Assembly: GCA_937862735.1 (NCBI GenBank)
Contig: CALMDH010000190.1
Coordinates: 1 to 64,000 of the forward strand
Length of the DNA: 64,000 bases
Direction of reading: 5' to 3'
Source of the DNA: M0108 sp937862735
Lineage (GTDB): Bacteria; Pseudomonadota; Gammaproteobacteria; Chromatiales; Chromatiaceae
The position numbers were made by a program, and so were the translations under genes. Numbering within the stretch: position 1 is the stretch's first letter; each line of letters begins with the position of its first letter. Positions 40,186-49,132 of this stretch are shown in pieces. The notes under the pieces were generated by a model. That model was not told where the DNA came from. It did no database searches and saw nothing but the letters and a program-made list of their open reading frames with translations.

Positions 40186-40772
40186 GGACTTTCCTCCGTC
40201 TAGCGGAATGGGTTTGGCGAACAACCGGACGGGGGGCGAGCGAGTGGCCTCCGCCGTTGCCGTTTTTGCGGACCCCTTGAAAATCGCCATCCTGGTAATC
40301 ACTTCAAGGCGCATGGCCAGATCCGGATCCGGTCATGTCTCAAATCAACCTGTTAGAGGTCGTTGCGGCGCCTACTTCCCGCAGGGCCTGGTCAAGACGT
40401 AATCCCGCGCAAGAGCGGGATTTTCACTTGGCGAGAATACCCCCTCGCCCCACCAGTCGCTACTATCCATCAGGGATAATTCCCAGTAAGCCAGCCGACT
40501 AATCAATTTCGTCATGGCGCGGTACCCGACTGGGTGGACTGTCCGACGGGGTGGACTGCCTGGTGGCGGATGATGGACGACAGGACGGCGTTCACCGGGA
40601 GTGACCGTCGCGGCGGGCGCGGGGCCGTCAGGCAGTCAGCCGTGGTCACCGATGGGGGACGGAGGCAACCAGGTCAAGCAATCGCGAACGCTCGCTTGAC
40701 CTGGTGAGCAGGTGAGGACGGGTGGGCGCTCGGACCCGGGGCGGGATGGAGATCAGGGGCGACGAGGTTGGC
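40186..40772. other. 587-base intergenic region upstream of qmoA
   Basis: No convincing gene lies here on either strand. It must contain the qmo operon promoter, but I could not assign clean -35/-10 elements. Two perfect inverted repeats stand out. AATCCCGC/GCGGGATT (40401-40422, 6-base loop, followed by TTC on the plus strand) lies 216 bases before the qmoA start. CCAGGTCAAGC/GCTTGACCTGG (40669-40704) lies 69 bases after the DUF465 stop and would suit termination of that gene. The middle contains several GGTGGACTG repeats (around 40533-40560). Confidence 0.6.
40669..40704 (-). terminator. Hairpin after the DUF465 gene, terminator candidate
   Basis: An 11-bp perfect stem (CCAGGTCAAGC / GCTTGACCTGG) with a 14-base loop, placed 69 bases downstream of the DUF465 stop. 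No long T-run follows, so it may be a weak terminator or a processing signal. Confidence 0.45.
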
Positions 40773-41012
40773 CTAGCCCTTGCGCAGGCGGGCGTAGATC
40801 TCGTCCTTCAGTTCCGCGCGGCGGAATTTCATGGATTCAATGCTTTCGTCGGCGATGGGGGAACCGCGCTCCTCGAGTTCGCGGATCTCATCATCGAGGC
40901 TGTCGTGTCGCTTGACCAGGTCGGCGAACGCCGCGTCGGTCGCGCACAGGGCCTCGAGCTTCTGGTGATATTCCGGAAATTCGTGATCGATGTCGTGGTG
41001 CTCGGAAAGCAT
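40773..41012 (-). CDS. DUF465/YdcH-family small protein
   Basis: A 79-residue helical protein of the YdcH/DUF465 family. Family traits: HHDIDHEFPEYHQKLEAL at the N-terminus, a central charged coiled coil with DEIRELEERG, and ELKDEIYARLRKG at the end, matching the family's KdeI...L motif. The function is unknown. It follows the EF-G gene after 123 bases, separated by a GC-rich hairpin. Confidence 0.85.
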   Translation of the reverse strand: MLSEHHDIDHEFPEYHQKLEALCATDAAFADLVKRHDSLDDEIRELEERGSPIADESIESMKFRRAELKDEIYARLRKG

Positions 41013-41086
41013 TTCGCCTCTCTCTCAGGTTCAGGGGCGGCAACGGACCCGACGGGCGAGGCCGGTGCCAGCGGGAGATGAGCCAC

Positions 41087-41109
41087 GCTCGCCGGCCAGG
41101 CCGGCGAGC
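41087..41109 (-). terminator. GC-rich hairpin after fusA
   Basis: GCTCGCCGG (41087-41095) and CCGGCGAGC (41101-41109) form a perfect 9-bp stem with a 5-base loop, 26 bases after the EF-G stop on the minus strand. There is no T-run, so termination efficiency is uncertain. Confidence 0.4.
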
Positions 41110-41135
41110 ATCCAGCAGAGTCGGGGACCGGTTGA

Positions 41136-43217
41136 TCAGCCCTTCTTGCGCTCCTGTACCTCCTTGATCACGGCCTCGGCCACCTGCTTGGGGCAGGGCG
41201 CGTAGTGGGAGAATTCCATGGAAAACTGCCCACGCCCGGAGGTCATGGTGCGCAGGTCGCCGATGTAACCGAACATCTCGCTCAGGGGGCAGTCGGCCTT
41301 GACGCGCACCCCGTTGGGTCCCGATTCCTGCGCCTTGATCATACCCCGACGGCGGTTCAGATCGCCAATGACGTCACCGACGTGGTCCTCCGGGGTGAAG
41401 ACGTCGACCTTCATGATCGGCTCCATCAACTGGGGCGCGGCCTTGGGCACCGACTGGCGATAACCCCCCTTGGCGGCGATCTCGTAGGCGATGGCGGAGG
41501 AGTCCACCGGGTGGTAGCTGCCGTCGATGAGGGTGACCTTGACGTCGAGCAGCGGGAAGCCGGCCAGGACGCCTTCCTTCATGCTGTCCTTGAAGCCCTT
41601 GTCCACCGCGGGCCAGAACTCGCGGGGGACAGTGCCGCCGGTGACCACGGACTCGAACTGGTAGCCGGCACCGGCTTCACCAGGTTCGATGGCATAGTCG
41701 ATGCGGGCGAACTGGCCCGAGCCGCCGGTCTGCTTCTTGTGGGTGTAGCTGTCCTCGATGCGCTTGGTCAGGGTCTCGCGGTAGGCCACCTGGGGCTTGC
41801 CGACCTCGACCTCGATGCCGTGGGTGCGCTTGAGGATGTCGACCTTGATGTCCAGGTGCAGCTCGCCCATGCCCTTGATGATGGTCTCGCCACTCTCCGG
41901 GTCGGTCTCGACGCGGAAGGAGGGGTCCTCCTGGATCATCTTGTTAAGGGCCACGCCCAGCTTGTCGGCGCCATTCTTGTCGCGGGGGGCGATGGCGATG
42001 GAGATGACCGGGTCGGGGAAGACCATGGGCTCCAGGGTCGCCGGATGCTTGGGGTCGCAGAGGGTGTGACCGGTCTGGGTGTTCTTCATCCCCAGCAGGG
42101 CGACGATGTCGCCGGCCTGGGCCGAGTCCAGTTCCTCGCGGGAGTCGGCGTGCATCTCGACGATGCGGCCGATGCGCTCGGTCTTGCCGGTGAAGGTGTT
42201 CAGCACCGAGTCGCCCTTCTTGATCTTCCCGGAGTAGATGCGGGTGAAGGTCAGGGCGCCGAAGCGGTCGTCCATGATCTTGAAGGCCAGGGCGCGCAGG
42301 GGCCGCTCGGGATCGACGATGGCGTACTCGCCGGTCTCGTTGCCCTCCAGGTCGACCTCAGGCTGGGGCTTGACCTCCATGGGATTGGGCAGGTAGTCCA
42401 CCACGGCGTCGAGCACTAGTTGCATGCCCTTGTTCTTAAAAGAAGAGCCGCAGTAGGTGGGGAAGAAGTCCAGGTTGATGGTGCCCTTGCGGACGCAGGC
42501 CTTGATCGTCTCCAGGTCCGGCTCCTCACCCTCCAGATACTTCTCCAGGGCCTCGTCGTCCTGCTCCAGGGCGATCTCGATCAGCTTCTCGCGCCATTCC
42601 TCGACCTGGTCGGCCATGTCGGCGGGCACGTCCTGGATGCTGTAGTTCTCCGGGGCGCCGGAGTCGTCCCAGACCCAGGCCTTACGGGTCAGCAGATCGA
42701 CCACGCCGACGAAGCTGCTCTCCAGGCCGATGGGCAGGACCATCACCAGGGGGCGGGCGCCCAGCACGTTCTGCACCTGATCGACGACGCGATAGAAGTT
42801 GGCGCCGATGCGGTCGAGCTTGTTGACGTAGATGATGCGGGCGACGCGGGAGTCGTTGGCGTAGCGCCAGTTGGTCTCGGACTGGGGCTCGACGCCGCCG
42901 GAGCCGCAAAAGACGCCGATGCCGCCGTCCAGGACCTTGAGGGAGCGATAGACCTCGATGGTGAAATCGACGTGGCCGGGGGTGTCGATGACATTCAGCC
43001 GACAGCCCTTCCACTGGCAGGAGGTGGCGGCGGACTGGATGGTGATGCCGCGCTCGGCCTCCTGCTCCATGAAGTCCATGGTGGACTCGCCGTCATGCAC
43101 CTCACCCAGGCGGTGAATCTTGCCGGTGAGCTTGAGAATACGCTCGGTAGTCGTCGTCTTTCCCGCGTCCACGTGGGCGAAGATACCGATGTTTCGGTAG
43201 TTTGAGAGGTCTGTCAT
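41136..43217 (-). CDS. fusA: Elongation factor G, second copy type
   Basis: A 693-residue translational GTPase. G1 is HVDAGKTT, G2 region ERGITIQSA, G3 DTPGHVD, G4 NKLDRIGA; EF-G domain IV-V segments (GGSGQFARIDY, GYIGDLRTMTSGRGQFSMEF) are intact. It is not next to rpsL, rpsG or tuf, so it is likely the additional EF-G of many proteobacteria, or a relocated sole copy; the str operon is not visible here. The ATG at 43217 has an AGGAAG site; the longer frame adds 20 non-conserved residues. The 232 bases before it separate it from divergent namZ. Confidence 0.93.
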   Translation of the reverse strand: MTDLSNYRNIGIFAHVDAGKTTTTERILKLTGKIHRLGEVHDGESTMDFMEQEAERGITIQSAATSCQWKGCRLNVIDTPGHVDFTIEVYRSLKVLDGGIGVFCGSGGVEPQSETNWRYANDSRVARIIYVNKLDRIGANFYRVVDQVQNVLGARPLVMVLPIGLESSFVGVVDLLTRKAWVWDDSGAPENYSIQDVPADMADQVEEWREKLIEIALEQDDEALEKYLEGEEPDLETIKACVRKGTINLDFFPTYCGSSFKNKGMQLVLDAVVDYLPNPMEVKPQPEVDLEGNETGEYAIVDPERPLRALAFKIMDDRFGALTFTRIYSGKIKKGDSVLNTFTGKTERIGRIVEMHADSREELDSAQAGDIVALLGMKNTQTGHTLCDPKHPATLEPMVFPDPVISIAIAPRDKNGADKLGVALNKMIQEDPSFRVETDPESGETIIKGMGELHLDIKVDILKRTHGIEVEVGKPQVAYRETLTKRIEDSYTHKKQTGGSGQFARIDYAIEPGEAGAGYQFESVVTGGTVPREFWPAVDKGFKDSMKEGVLAGFPLLDVKVTLIDGSYHPVDSSAIAYEIAAKGGYRQSVPKAAPQLMEPIMKVDVFTPEDHVGDVIGDLNRRRGMIKAQESGPNGVRVKADCPLSEMFGYIGDLRTMTSGRGQFSMEFSHYAPCPKQVAEAVIKEVQERKKG

Positions 43218-43449
43218 TGCTGCTTCCTGGGGTTTACCAAACCGGGCCTGGTGGGGTTTGGAACGAAACCGCGCCAAGGATCGGGGGACGAGAGGAGACG
43301 GGAGTTGCGAGGCCCGCCTCTAAGAAACCCTCAATTATAGGCACGTTAAGCGATTACAGACAAGAATCCCCGGCAATAATTTCTCCACGTTCCATGGTGG
43401 CCCCGCAGTATGCTTTACCCCCGCTTAACTCTCAGGATCGACCCAGGAC

Positions 43450-44667
43450 ATGCAACCCGGCATCTCCGCTCTTCTGGCCCGCCCGGATCTGCTCGACCGT
43501 CTGCGCGGCCAGCGCCTCGCCCTGCTGGGGCACCCCGCCTCCCTGACCGCGGCGGGGGAGCATGGCCTCGATGCCCTGCGGGCGACGCCCGGCCTCGAAC
43601 TGGTCGCTGCCTTCGGTCCCCAGCATGGGATGCGGGGCGACAAGCAGGACAACATGATCGAGAGTCCGGACTATCGCGACCCCCTCCATGGCATTCCCGT
43701 CTTCAGCCTCTATGGCGAGGTCCGCCGTCCGACGGCCGCCATGCTGGCGACCTTCGATGTCCTGCTGGTGGACCTCCAGGACATCGGCACCCGCATCTAT
43801 ACCTATGTCACTACCCTGGCCTATTTGCTCGAGGCCTGTGCCCGGCTCGGCAAGCCGGTGTGGGTGCTGGATCGCCCCAACCCCGCTGGCCGCCCGGTGG
43901 AAGGGACGCTCCTGGAGTCCGGCTGGGAGAGCTTCGTCGGCGTCGCCCCCCTGATCATGCGCCATGGCCTGACCTTCGGCGAACTGGCCCGCTGGCTGGC
44001 GGCCTGGCTGCGCCGGGACCAGGGCCTGACCGTCGACCTGGAGGTCGTCGCCATGACCGGCTATCGCATCGACGCCGCCCCCGGCTATGGCTGGCCCCTC
44101 CACGAGTGGCCCTGGGTCAATCCCAGCCCCAATGCCTCCAGCCTCAACATGGCCCGTTGCTTCCCCGGCACCGTGCTCCTCGAAGGCACCACCCTGTCCG
44201 AGGGGCGGGGGACGACAGTGGCCCTGGAGATCCTGGGGGCGCCAGACATCGACGGCCGTCGCCTCCTCAGCCGCATGCGCGAGTGGCGGCCGGACTGGCT
44301 GGCCGGCGCCCTGCTGCGGCCCTGTCACTTCGAGCCGACCTTTCACAAGCACGCCGGGCAACTCTGCTCCGGCATCCAGATCCATACCGACCTGGCGAGC
44401 TACGACCACCCGCGTTTCCGCCCTTACCGGCTGGTGGCCCTTTTCCTCAAAACCCTGCGCCGGGAATATCCGGATTACCCGCTATGGCGGGTCTTCCCCT
44501 ATGAATACGAGACCGAGCGCCTGGCCATCGATCTCCTGGCTGGCGGCACCTTGCTACGCGATTGGGTCGACGACCCCCAGGCCACCCCCGACGACCTGGA
44601 GGCGCGCCTGGTCGCGGACGAGGCCGTCTGGGGCGAGGAGCGCGCGCCCTATCTGCTTTATGATTGA
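43450..44667 (+). CDS. DUF1343 protein, NamZ-like exo-beta-N-acetylmuramidase
   Basis: A 405-residue protein of the DUF1343 family, whose characterised member NamZ of Bacillus subtilis removes terminal MurNAc from muropeptides. Conserved blocks: AAFGPQHGMRGDKQDN, FSLYGEVRRPT, VDLQDIGTRIYTYVTTL, VLDRPNPAG, GTTLSEGRGTT and CSGIQIH. NamZ is secreted, but this copy has no signal peptide; it starts MQPGISALLARPDLLD, so a cytoplasmic role in recycling imported muropeptides is more likely. It has no cell-wall neighbours. Confidence 0.85.
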   Translation: MQPGISALLARPDLLDRLRGQRLALLGHPASLTAAGEHGLDALRATPGLELVAAFGPQHGMRGDKQDNMIESPDYRDPLHGIPVFSLYGEVRRPTAAMLATFDVLLVDLQDIGTRIYTYVTTLAYLLEACARLGKPVWVLDRPNPAGRPVEGTLLESGWESFVGVAPLIMRHGLTFGELARWLAAWLRRDQGLTVDLEVVAMTGYRIDAAPGYGWPLHEWPWVNPSPNASSLNMARCFPGTVLLEGTTLSEGRGTTVALEILGAPDIDGRRLLSRMREWRPDWLAGALLRPCHFEPTFHKHAGQLCSGIQIHTDLASYDHPRFRPYRLVALFLKTLRREYPDYPLWRVFPYEYETERLAIDLLAGGTLLRDWVDDPQATPDDLEARLVADEAVWGEERAPYLLYD

Positions 44668-44869
44668 CCCCAGGGATCCTGAGGACGACCAAGTACCCTT
44701 GATCGATCACCAAGGGCGCAAGGCACGACCAACTTACCCTAGCGATTTGCCCCGCTCGCTTTCACGAGGGGCTCGCCTTACCCCTGACGATAAATGACCC
44801 CATGAGGTACTGTCGCCAGAGGGCCAGGTCTTTCAAGCAAAACAAACAAATCTTGAGGAGGTTACCGCC

Positions 44870-45124
44870 ATGATTGAGCCCATGATCGCCGCCACCGAGC
44901 CCGCCGCCGTCGAACTCAAGGCCGGCCAGACCATTTACTGGTGCAGTTGCGGCCTGTCGGCCAACCAGCCTTATTGCGACGGTTCCCACACCGGGGATTT
45001 CAATCCCGTGCCCTTCACCGCCGAGGCCGACGGTACCTATTACCTCTGTCAGTGCAAGCAGACCGCCACCCCGCCCCTGTGCGATGGCGCCCATAACCGC
45101 TTCGCCGAGGGTGGACAGGACTGA
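44870..45124 (+). CDS. Double CDGSH-type iron-sulfur protein
   Basis: An 84-residue protein with two CDGSH iron-sulfur domains: CSCGLSANQPYCDGSH and CQCKQTATPPLCDGAH, each providing the 3-Cys/1-His ligands of a 2Fe-2S cluster. Bacterial two-domain members resemble mitochondrial Miner2. They are thought to take part in redox or iron-sulfur handling; no definite role can be given. A strong GAGGAGG ribosome-binding site precedes the ATG. The 202 bases before it contain a GCCCC/GGGGC hairpin and nothing else recognisable. It is convergent with pncB. Confidence 0.9.
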   Translation: MIEPMIAATEPAAVELKAGQTIYWCSCGLSANQPYCDGSHTGDFNPVPFTAEADGTYYLCQCKQTATPPLCDGAHNRFAEGGQD

Positions 45125-45188
45125 GGTTAGAGGGGGTCGAAAGCCCTCCTGTGTCCGGTCGAAAACCGCCCCGCCGCGGGTGGGCCAT

Positions 45189-46559
45189 TCACGCCCCCGT
45201 CCCCGTCTTCATCTCCGTCTCCGTCAGCCGCCGTTCCGTTTCCGCCCGCAGCGCCGCCAGCGCGGGGCTGATGGTGAGCGGATAAGCAGCCGCCGGGGCG
45301 TCGAGAGTCCGGAGCTCGGGCGGCAGGCTGGCCAGTTGCTCCTGGGTGTGGCGGGCGATGTCCGCCAGTGATTTGGCCGGGCCCAGGCGTTTGCCGTTGG
45401 CCATGACCGGCTCCAGAAGGGGCCTGCCCCCCAGGTCCTCCGCCATCAGCCCGAGGGTGTCGCCGCGCATTAGGCCGTCCTGGTACTGGCGGAAGACCTG
45501 CTTGCGCCCGGGCAGGGTGACCTTGGCCGCCGACTGCTTCATCCGCGCCTGGCCGGCGTATTCGGTGAGCTTGTAGGCGCATTCCAGATAGGGCGCATCC
45601 GCCGAGGTGTCGAGCCGGGTGCCGATGCCGAAGCCGGTGATGGGCGCGCCGGCGGCGAGCAGGTCCCGGAGGCGGTATTCGTCCAGGTCGCCGCTGGCGA
45701 AGATTTGGATGTCCGGGAAACCCCCCTCGTCCAGGATCCGCCGCACCCCTTGGGACAGCGCCAGGAGATCGCCGCTGTCCAGGCGGACGCGCTGGACCCG
45801 GATGCCCTCCTTGTCCAGCCGTCGGGCGGCGGCGACGGCGTGGCGGGCGCCCCGCAGGGTGTCATAGGTGTCGATGAGCAGGGTGGTATTGGTGGGATTG
45901 GCCCGGCAGAAGTCGACGAATGCCTCCTGCTCGCTCGGGTGGGCCTGGACGAAGGAGTGGGCCATGGTGCCGAAGATGGGGATCTCGTACAGGGGCTCCG
46001 CTAGCACCGTGGAGGTGCCGATGAAGCCGGCGATGTAGGATGCCCGGGCCGCGGCCAGGCCGGCGTCGGCGCCGTGGGCCCGCCGCAGCCCGAAATCGAC
46101 CAGGCTGGCGCGACCCTTGGCGGCAAGCACGCAGCGCGCCGCCTTGGAGGCGACCAGGGTCTGGTAATGAAGGATGTTGATTAGCCGGGTCTCGACCAGT
46201 TGCGCCTCGCCGATCGGCGCCTCGACGCGGATCAGGGGCTCGTTGGGGAAGAAGGGGGTGCCCTCCGGCAGGGCATGGACCTCGCCGGTGAACCGCCAGC
46301 CGGCCAGGTAGTCGAGCAGGGCCGGGGAGAAGCGGCGGGTACCGCGCAGATAGGCGATCTCGGCGGCGGAGAAGTGCAGCCGGGACAGATAGTCGAGGGC
46401 GTTGTCCAGACCACAGGCGATGAGGAAGGACCGCCCGGGGGGCAGGGCGCGGGCGAAGAACTCGAAGACCGCCCGTTCCCGCATGCCCCCGGTGACATAG
46501 GCCTCCAGCATGGTCAATTGATAGAGATCCGTCAGCAGGGGGCTGGTCAGGGGGTTCAT
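45189..46559 (-). CDS. pncB: Nicotinate phosphoribosyltransferase
   Basis: A 456-residue enzyme that joins nicotinate to PRPP in NAD salvage. Family features: LTDLYQLTMLEAY near the N-terminus, VDFGLRRAHGADAG with the RRAHG motif, FIGTSTVLAEPLY, GTMAHSFVQAHPSE, LIDTYDTLRG and GIGTRLDTS. The His used for phosphorylation in the family is within the GTMAHSF segment. It is encoded downstream of the nicotinamidase on the same strand (174-base gap), giving a two-step nicotinamide to NaMN route. Two direct repeats lie directly before the start codon (46567-46595). Confidence 0.93.
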   Translation of the reverse strand: MNPLTSPLLTDLYQLTMLEAYVTGGMRERAVFEFFARALPPGRSFLIACGLDNALDYLSRLHFSAAEIAYLRGTRRFSPALLDYLAGWRFTGEVHALPEGTPFFPNEPLIRVEAPIGEAQLVETRLINILHYQTLVASKAARCVLAAKGRASLVDFGLRRAHGADAGLAAARASYIAGFIGTSTVLAEPLYEIPIFGTMAHSFVQAHPSEQEAFVDFCRANPTNTTLLIDTYDTLRGARHAVAAARRLDKEGIRVQRVRLDSGDLLALSQGVRRILDEGGFPDIQIFASGDLDEYRLRDLLAAGAPITGFGIGTRLDTSADAPYLECAYKLTEYAGQARMKQSAAKVTLPGRKQVFRQYQDGLMRGDTLGLMAEDLGGRPLLEPVMANGKRLGPAKSLADIARHTQEQLASLPPELRTLDAPAAAYPLTISPALAALRAETERRLTETEMKTGTGA

Positions 46560-46566
46560 TGTCTTT

Positions 46567-46595
46567 ACCTATCGGAATTGAACCTATCGCAATTG
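46567..46595. promoter_or_regulatory. Pair of 14-bp direct repeats at the pncB start, operator candidate
   Basis: ACCTATCGGAATTG (46567-46580) and ACCTATCGCAATTG (46582-46595) differ at one base and are spaced with a 15-bp period, 8-36 bases upstream of the pncB ATG on the minus strand. The position suits repression by an NAD-metabolism regulator such as NrtR or NadQ, but the sequence does not match a motif that I know. Confidence 0.5.
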
Positions 46596-46732
46596 CAAAA
46601 GCACTTTCGTTTTTTCCCTCCCACCTGGTCCCAGCCGCGCCAGGCCACGCCAGGTCAGATAAGGCCAGATCATGTCTGACCATGCTGCCGCCCTGTCCCG
46701 CAATGTCCTCGTCCGACCGAAACGCCAATTCT

Positions 46733-47359
46733 TCAGGGATAAATTCCTAGGTCGGTGGTCGCCACCAGGGTGGCGCCGGCACCCGCCATACGCCGCAAGG
46801 CCAGGCGCTCATCGTCCGGATCGAGATTCACGGCCCGACAGGCATCGGTCAGGACGATGACCCCATAGCCCGCCCGCCGCAGATCGAGGGCGGTGTTGCT
46901 GACGCAATAGTCCGTCGCCAGGCCGGCGACGAAGAGCCGACGCAGGCCCTGACGGCGCAGGGTGGCGCTCAGGGGCTGGCCCCCCTCATCCTCGGCCAGG
47001 AAGGCGGAATACTGGTCCTCCGCCCGGTGCTGGCCCTTGGAAAAGATCAGGGGCTTGGGTGCCAGGTCCAGGCGGGCGTCAAAGGCCGCGCCGGTGCTGT
47101 TCTGGACGCAGTGGGGTGGCCAGGGACCGCCCTGGGCCTGGAATGAGCAGTGGTCCGCCGGGTGCCAGTCGCGGGAGTAGAGGACGGGAAGACGCTGGCG
47201 AAGGAAAGCGGTGATGACCCGGTTCAGGGGTGGGATGATGAGCTGCCCCTCCTGAATGCCGAGGGCGCCGCCGGGCATGAAGTCGCGCTGCACGTCAATC
47301 ACTAGCAGGGCATCGCCGGCTTTCAGGGTCACGGCGGGCATCAAGAGATTTGGGTTCAT
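46733..47359 (-). CDS. pncA: Nicotinamidase
   Basis: A 208-residue isochorismatase-fold amidase that converts nicotinamide to nicotinate. Catalytic Asp is in LLVIDVQRDFMPGGAL, metal-binding Asp/His in SRDWHPADHCSF, and the nucleophilic Cys in VAGLATDYCVSNTALD; GGPWPPHCVQNSTGAAF and FSKGQH are further family blocks. The ATG at 47359 is chosen; the longer frame begins with 39 unconserved residues. It is divergent from the photolyase gene and lies upstream of pncB. Confidence 0.93.
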   Translation of the reverse strand: MNPNLLMPAVTLKAGDALLVIDVQRDFMPGGALGIQEGQLIIPPLNRVITAFLRQRLPVLYSRDWHPADHCSFQAQGGPWPPHCVQNSTGAAFDARLDLAPKPLIFSKGQHRAEDQYSAFLAEDEGGQPLSATLRRQGLRRLFVAGLATDYCVSNTALDLRRAGYGVIVLTDACRAVNLDPDDERLALRRMAGAGATLVATTDLGIYP

Positions 47360-47526
47360 GGCGGGGGGCTCTGGCGGGCGGGTGAGGATGGCGCCGTGGC
47401 TGGTGAAGGAGTATCCATCGCCCATCCAGTCGCGGTTGTTCCGGGCTGGCTGGCTCTCTGGCTGGCCAGCGGGCATGACCTGGCACTAAAGTATCGGTAA
47501 AACCCACCTTCTCCGCCAGCGGTGCC

Positions 47527-49077
47527 ATGCCAACCAGTCCCAGTTCCGGACCTATCTTGCGCCTGATCCTGGGCGACCAGCTCAATCCCCGTCATTCCTG
47601 GTTCGCCGTCACCAGCCCGGACGTGGTCCATGTCCTGATGGAGATCCGCCAGGAGACGGACTATGTGCTTCATCATGCCCAGAAGGTGCTGGCCATCTTC
47701 GCCGCCATGCGCGATTTCGCCCGCCAGCTCAAGGCCAACGGCCACCGGGTGCGCTATGTCGCCATCGACGATCCCGCCAACCGTCAATCCCTCCCCGCCA
47801 ACCTGGAGGCCCTGATCCAGCACTACGCCGCCTGCGCCCTGGAGTACCAGGCCCCGGACGAGTGGCGGCTGGACGCCCAACTGGCGGACTGGGCGCGCCG
47901 TCAGCCGATCCCCTGCCGGATGGTGGACAGCGAGCACTTTTATACCGAGCGCGGCACGGCCGCTGAGAACTTCAAGGGCCGCCGGCAGTGGCTGCTGGAA
48001 CACTTTTACCGCACCCTGCGCCGGCGGCATCAGGTCCTGCTGGATGCGTCCGGTCAGCCCGTGGGCGGCCAGTGGAATTTCGACAGCGAGAATCGCAAAC
48101 CCTGGCCTGGCACCCCCCCCGAGCCCGCCGATGCACGTCCCGCTCACGACCATACCGCCCTGTGGCGCACCATCCAGGCCGCCGGCGTCATCACCCTGGG
48201 CGATCCCCAGGCCGCCGCCTGCCGCTGGCCCCTCAATCGCGCCGAGGCCCTGGCGCAACTCGACGCCTTCGTCTCCGGGGCCCTGCCCTACTTCGGCGAC
48301 TTTCAGGATGCCCTGTCCTCCCGCGGTTGGCGCCTCTTTCACTCCCTGCTGTCCTTCGCCCTCAACACCAAGATGCTCGACCCCCGCGAGGTGATTGAGG
48401 CCGCCGAGGCCGCCTGGCGCGCCGGCCGGGCGCCCCTGGCGGCGGTGGAGGGCTTCATCCGCCAGATCCTCGGCTGGCGGGAATACGTGCGCGGGGTCTA
48501 TTGGGCGAACATGCCGGGCTACACCGAGGTCAATTTCTTCGACCACCAGCGCCCGCTACCCGCCTGGTTCTGGACCGGCCAGACGCGCATGGCCTGCCTG
48601 GCCAGCGCCATCGGCCAGTCCCTGGCGCAGGCCTATGCCCATCACATCCAGCGCCTGATGGTGATTGGGAACTTTGCCCTGCTCGCCGGCCTGGACCCGG
48701 TGGAGCTGCACCGCTGGTACCTGGGCATCTATATCGACGCCTTCGAGTGGGTGGAGGCGCCCAACACCCTGGGCATGAGCCAGTTTGCCGACGGCGGCCG
48801 CATGGCCACCAAGCCCTATGTCAGCAGCGCCGCCTACCTGGACCGCATGGGCGACCATTGCCGGGGCTGCCATTACGACAAGAAGGCCAAGGAGGGCGAG
48901 CGGGCCTGTCCCTTCAACCTTCTCTACTGGGACTTCCTCGCCCGTCACGCGGAGCGGTTGCGGCCCAATCCCCGCCTGGGGCTGGTCTACCGCAACCTGG
49001 ACCGGATGGACCCGGAGAGCCTGGCGCGGTGGCGGGCCCAGGCCGCAAGGATGCTCGACCGGTTGGAGGAGCTGTGA
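47527..49077 (+). CDS. Iron-sulfur photolyase/cryptochrome (FeS-BCP, PhrB type)
   Basis: A 516-residue prokaryotic photolyase/cryptochrome. The start ILRLILGDQLNPRHSWF and the GTAAENFKGRRQWLLEHFYR and HRWYLGIYIDAFEWVEAPNT segments are typical. It has the 4Fe-4S ligands of the FeS-BCP class: Cys357 (MACLASA), Cys445 and Cys448 (HCRGCHYD) and Cys461 (ERACPFN). The spacing 88, 3 and 13 is identical to that of Agrobacterium PhrB (Cys350, 438, 441, 454), a (6-4) photolyase. Function: light-driven repair of (6-4) lesions in DNA with FAD and a lumazine cofactor, by family knowledge. Confidence 0.92.
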   Translation: MPTSPSSGPILRLILGDQLNPRHSWFAVTSPDVVHVLMEIRQETDYVLHHAQKVLAIFAAMRDFARQLKANGHRVRYVAIDDPANRQSLPANLEALIQHYAACALEYQAPDEWRLDAQLADWARRQPIPCRMVDSEHFYTERGTAAENFKGRRQWLLEHFYRTLRRRHQVLLDASGQPVGGQWNFDSENRKPWPGTPPEPADARPAHDHTALWRTIQAAGVITLGDPQAAACRWPLNRAEALAQLDAFVSGALPYFGDFQDALSSRGWRLFHSLLSFALNTKMLDPREVIEAAEAAWRAGRAPLAAVEGFIRQILGWREYVRGVYWANMPGYTEVNFFDHQRPLPAWFWTGQTRMACLASAIGQSLAQAYAHHIQRLMVIGNFALLAGLDPVELHRWYLGIYIDAFEWVEAPNTLGMSQFADGGRMATKPYVSSAAYLDRMGDHCRGCHYDKKAKEGERACPFNLLYWDFLARHAERLRPNPRLGLVYRNLDRMDPESLARWRAQAARMLDRLEEL

Positions 49078-49132
49078 TGCCATCCGACCCTATGATGACC
49101 CTCCGCCGGGTTCCCCCCCAGAGACACCGCAC

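Noticed and set aside
40401..40422. Hairpin upstream of qmoA as a riboswitch or attenuator
   Set aside because: It is a simple 8-bp stem 216 bases before the start, with no conserved aptamer features and no T-run in the qmo direction.
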